From Marinomonas alcarazii (lineage in GTDB: Bacteria > Pseudomonadota > Gammaproteobacteria > Pseudomonadales > Marinomonadaceae): 64,000 bases of DNA. The translations under genes and the position numbers were made by a program. Below, piece by piece: positions 61,409 to 64,000 of this stretch (its first letter is position 1; every line of letters starts with the position of its first letter). A model generated the notes under the pieces. That model did no database searches, had not been told where the DNA came from, and was given only the letters and a program-made list of their open reading frames with translations. The stretch lies in assembly GCF_003208215.1 (NCBI RefSeq), contig NZ_QKLW01000005.1:62001-126000 (forward strand), given 5' to 3'.

Positions 61409-62158
61409 ATGTTCGATCTGACAGGTAAAGTAGCCATTGTCACTGGATGCAATACAGGTCTTGGACAAGGCATGGCGCTCGCACTTGCAAATGCTGGCGC
61501 AGACATCGTTGGGGTTAATCGAAGCAACCCTGCAGAAACAATTGATTTGATAAAAAAAACAGGGCGAAAATTTCATAACGTGAATGCAGACATGAGCAAA
61601 ATGGAAAGCATTGATCATGTTCTAAAAGAAGCTGTTTCCACTTTTGGAAAAGTCGACATTCTTGTGAATAATGCTGGAATCATACGTCGTAACGATGCAA
61701 TAGATTTTACCGAAAAAGACTGGGATGAGGTCATGGATCTCAATATCAAAACGCTCTTTTTTATGTCTCAAGGCTTTGCCAAACAAATCATTGCTCAAGG
61801 TACGCAAGGCAATATCATTAACATCGCCTCTATGCTGTCATACCAAGGCGGTATTCGAGTCCCTTCATACACAGCATCGAAAAGTGCGGTTATGGGCGTT
61901 ACAAAATCACTCGCTAACGAGTGGGCAAAACATGGCATTAATGTAAACGCCATTGCTCCGGGCTACATGGCGACTAATAATACGGAAGCCCTAAGAGCCA
62001 ATGAAAGTAGATCTGAAGAAATTTTAGGCCGAATCCCTGCCGCTCGCTGGGGAACACCTGACGACATGGCTGGCCCAATCGTCTTTTTAGCATCAGAAGC
62101 TTCTCGTTATGTTCATGGCTATACCATAGCTGTAGATGGCGGTTGGCTTGCACGTTAA
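61409..62158 (+). CDS. SDR-family 2-keto-3-deoxyuronate dehydrogenase (KduD/DhuD-like)
   Basis: Short-chain dehydrogenase of 249 residues. The cofactor motif is TGCNTGLGQG (about 11-20), NNAGI follows near residue 85, the catalytic Ser lies in INIASMLS, and YTASK supplies Tyr and Lys. The C-terminus is VFLASEASRYVHGYTIAVDGG. It closely follows the KduD pattern (2-deoxy-D-gluconate 3-dehydrogenase), which reduces the isomerised DKI to KDG. GAGGA lies 6 bases before the ATG. The isomerase gene is divergent and the IclR gene follows, making a compact DKI-to-KDG unit. Confidence 0.88.
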   Translation: MFDLTGKVAIVTGCNTGLGQGMALALANAGADIVGVNRSNPAETIDLIKKTGRKFHNVNADMSKMESIDHVLKEAVSTFGKVDILVNNAGIIRRNDAIDFTEKDWDEVMDLNIKTLFFMSQGFAKQIIAQGTQGNIINIASMLSYQGGIRVPSYTASKSAVMGVTKSLANEWAKHGINVNAIAPGYMATNNTEALRANESRSEEILGRIPAARWGTPDDMAGPIVFLASEASRYVHGYTIAVDGGWLAR

Positions 62159-62237
62159 CGTGCATTTAAATGGAATGGGGTGTTGTTAGATATAAAAATG
62201 TCATATAGTTGACAGACAAAATCCCATTTCAAAAAAA

Positions 62238-63029
62238 ATGAAATTTATGAAAAACGAAGAAAACGGCCTGCAAATTGAACCAGTTTCATCTGTGATGAAA
62301 ATGTTCGCCATTATCACAGCCTTAGCTGAACACAAATCGCTTGGCATCACCGAGTTATCACAAATAGTCATGAGCTCAAAGAGCACAGTCTATCGCTTCT
62401 TACAAACCATGAAGATGCTAGGGTTTGTTTCCCAAGAAGGCGACGATGACCGTTACTGGCTCACACTAAAGTTATTTGAAGTCAGTTCAAAGGCTTTGGA
62501 GTATGTTGATCTAGTGTCTTTGACCGAGCCTTACATGGCAAGCATTGGCGAGAAGACAAAAGAAGCACTGCATTTAGGTGTTCGGGATGGCGATAGTATT
62601 ATCTACATCTACAAAGTCGATGCGCAATACAATCTGCGAATGCAATCACGTATCGGTGGGCGCAATCCGTTGTATTCAACGGCGATTGGTAAAGTGCTTT
62701 TAGCTGAACGCTCAGAGAGTGACATTAGACAAATTTTTGAAAAAGTAGACTTTATTCCTTCGACCTCAAAGACCCACGTCTCTGTTGATTCACTATTGGA
62801 AGAATTAAAAGAGGTGAAAAGCCAGGGCTATGGCGTCGATAATGAAGAACAAGAAGAAGGATTGCGCTGCATCGCGGCTCCTATATATGACAGACTCGGC
62901 AATGTTATAGCTGGGCTTAGCGTGTCCTTTCCGACATTGCGCCACTCTAGCGAAAAATTCGATCAGTATGTCAACTTGCTACAAGAAGCAGCGAGCAGTA
63001 TTTCTGAGAAGCTAGGCTATAAGAAATAG
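62238..63029 (+). CDS. IclR-family regulator (KdgR-like)
   Basis: IclR regulator of about 263 residues. The N-terminal winged helix-turn-helix (about 15-75) reads VMKMFAIITALAEHKSLGIT and SKSTVYRFLQTMKMLGFV. The effector domain (about 90-260) has EALHLGVRDGDSIIYIYKVD, NPLYSTAIGKVLLAE and RCIAAPIYDRLGNVIAGLSVSFP. It resembles KdgR, the repressor of pectin and KDG genes. It is downstream of the kduD-like gene, and the motif pair at 56.2 and 61.3 kb is its likely target. An ATG three codons later is possible. Confidence 0.88.
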   Translation: MKFMKNEENGLQIEPVSSVMKMFAIITALAEHKSLGITELSQIVMSSKSTVYRFLQTMKMLGFVSQEGDDDRYWLTLKLFEVSSKALEYVDLVSLTEPYMASIGEKTKEALHLGVRDGDSIIYIYKVDAQYNLRMQSRIGGRNPLYSTAIGKVLLAERSESDIRQIFEKVDFIPSTSKTHVSVDSLLEELKEVKSQGYGVDNEEQEEGLRCIAAPIYDRLGNVIAGLSVSFPTLRHSSEKFDQYVNLLQEAASSISEKLGYKK

Positions 63030-63273
63030 CTAACAAAAATCGATATAAAACAGATTAGGCGGAGTTTATCCGTCTAATCGACCATTCTTTAAAACCTACC
63101 AATAGTGACTCTAAGTACTTATTTTCTTATACAAGTATTTTCGACACGTGCTTTCGTCCATTCTTTTAAGGGCAAAGGCCAGCAAACAAGATTCATTTAA
63201 AGGAATAAGCAGCACAAATACGTACTGCATAAATTATCCATTTATTTAATGATGGCAGTGACCACTAAATGTG

Positions 63274-64000
63274 TCAGTACACCAACTCTAAAGAGTTAGG
63301 AGTGTGACTCACCGCATGTTCACTCATAATTAAATCGTTTAGTTCTGAGATAGGTAAAGGACGACTAAACAAATACCCTTGATAGGACAAGCAGCCTATT
63401 GATTTAAGCGCCGAGAGCTGTTTTTCATCTTCAACCCCTTCGGCAATCACCGTCAAATTCAAAGTTTTGCTTAAATCAACAAGTGTATTAATAATGGCAA
63501 CACTACGTTCATCAGACAACAAATCGCTGACAAAAGACTTATCAATCTTCAGCTGATCCAAAGGTAAACGCTTAAGTAAACTTAGCGAAGAATAGCCTGT
63601 CCCAAAGTCATCTAATGACCAAGTAACTCCTATCTCTTTCAAAGCCTGCATTTTTGTCACAACAGCGTCGATATCATCCGCCAATGCGGTTTCAGTAAGC
63701 TCCAACTTCAGCCTTGAAGGCTCAGCACCATTCAATAATAGAATACTCTTCACTTCCTGAACGAAGTCTGGCTGACGAAACTGCGTGGCACTAACATTAA
63801 CCGCGATAATAAGGTGAGCGGTTTGTGGAGACTTCGCCCATTCTGCCAGCTGTGCACAAGCCGTTCGCAACCCCCATTCACCAATAGGAATAATTAGCCC
63901 GGTTTCCTCCGCTAACGGAATAAACTCCATCGGAGAGACACTCCCCCGAGAAGGATGGTACCAGCGCAAAAGCGCCTCTACAGAAAAAACACGGCCCGAT
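63274..64000 (-). CDS. EAL-domain protein, C-terminal part (5' end outside window)
   Basis: Cyclic di-GMP phosphodiesterase domain. The frame stays open to the right edge, so about 241 residues of the C-terminus are visible. The signature VEALLRW, which includes EAL, lies near the edge, followed by FIPLAEETGLIIPIGEW, AVNVSATQF, the second metal-binding region LELTET, DDFGTGYSS, and KIDKSFV. The residues needed for catalysis are present. The N-terminal sensory or GGDEF part is cut off. The gene ends 244 bases from the IclR gene and is not related to it. Confidence 0.9.
   Translation of the reverse strand, partial: SGRVFSVEALLRWYHPSRGSVSPMEFIPLAEETGLIIPIGEWGLRTACAQLAEWAKSPQTAHLIIAVNVSATQFRQPDFVQEVKSILLLNGAEPSRLKLELTETALADDIDAVVTKMQALKEIGVTWSLDDFGTGYSSLSLLKRLPLDQLKIDKSFVSDLLSDERSVAIINTLVDLSKTLNLTVIAEGVEDEKQLSALKSIGCLSYQGYLFSRPLPISELNDLIMSEHAVSHTPNSLELVY

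Overview
The window looks like a chromosomal segment of a marine gammaproteobacterium, most likely Oceanospirillales and Marinomonas-like. The basis is moderate G+C, Fur and LexA boxes of gammaproteobacterial type, YebG, LpxO and SlyD-like proteins, and TRAP and ABC sugar transporters. The genus is an inference from overall gene style, not from a marker gene. No rRNA, tRNA, CRISPR array, prophage or intact insertion sequence was seen.

Layout. 1-3.2 kb: the start of a sugar ABC importer operon (binding protein, then a permease cut by the window edge) with a LacI regulator. 3.4-7.3 kb: HlyU-like protein, alpha/beta hydrolase, SDR, Cache chemoreceptor. 7.5-11.2 kb: a TetR-HlyD-ATPase-ABC-2 permease efflux operon resembling E. 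coli ybiH-ybhGFSR. 11.2-18.6 kb: AraC regulator, PEBP protein, persulfide dioxygenase, a large unrecognised exported protein, cupin, M20 amidohydrolase, a dead Phd/YefM antitoxin and a GNAT. 18.6-24.8 kb: SEC-C protein, the glutathione-dependent formaldehyde pathway (frmA, fghA, divergent LysR), small acetyltransferases and a racemase. 24.8-31 kb: Fur-controlled fumC operon, SlyD-like isomerase, MscS channel, LexA-controlled yebG, LpxO-like hydroxylase. 31-35.4 kb: ABC exporter, Tat-exported multicopper oxidase, DUF2076 protein.

35.7-38.8 kb: a LacI regulator and KDG kinase, followed by two decayed genes (2-hydroxyacid dehydrogenase and DoxX). 39-45 kb: MASE1-GGDEF cyclase, a signal peptidase I whose catalytic lysine position is Gln, an L-lactate dehydrogenase-like flavoenzyme with its LysR, and a HigBA toxin-antitoxin module flanked by a duplicated hairpin.

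45-63 kb is the most coherent block. It holds a full L-rhamnose regulon, rhaRSTPQ plus a RhaU-RhaK fusion, divergent from rhaD-rhaI. Next to it are a signal-less GH105 unsaturated glycuronyl hydrolase, a TRAP transporter, an RpiB-family isomerase and a KduD/DhuD-like SDR, with an IclR regulator. I infer that this block imports a disaccharide of 4,5-unsaturated uronate and rhamnose, from ulvan or rhamnogalacturonan, and splits it in the cytoplasm. Rhamnose would go to DHAP and lactate, and the unsaturated uronate through DKI and KDG to the KDG kinase at 37 kb. No KDPG aldolase and no polysaccharide lyase lie in the window. The right edge cuts an EAL-domain protein.
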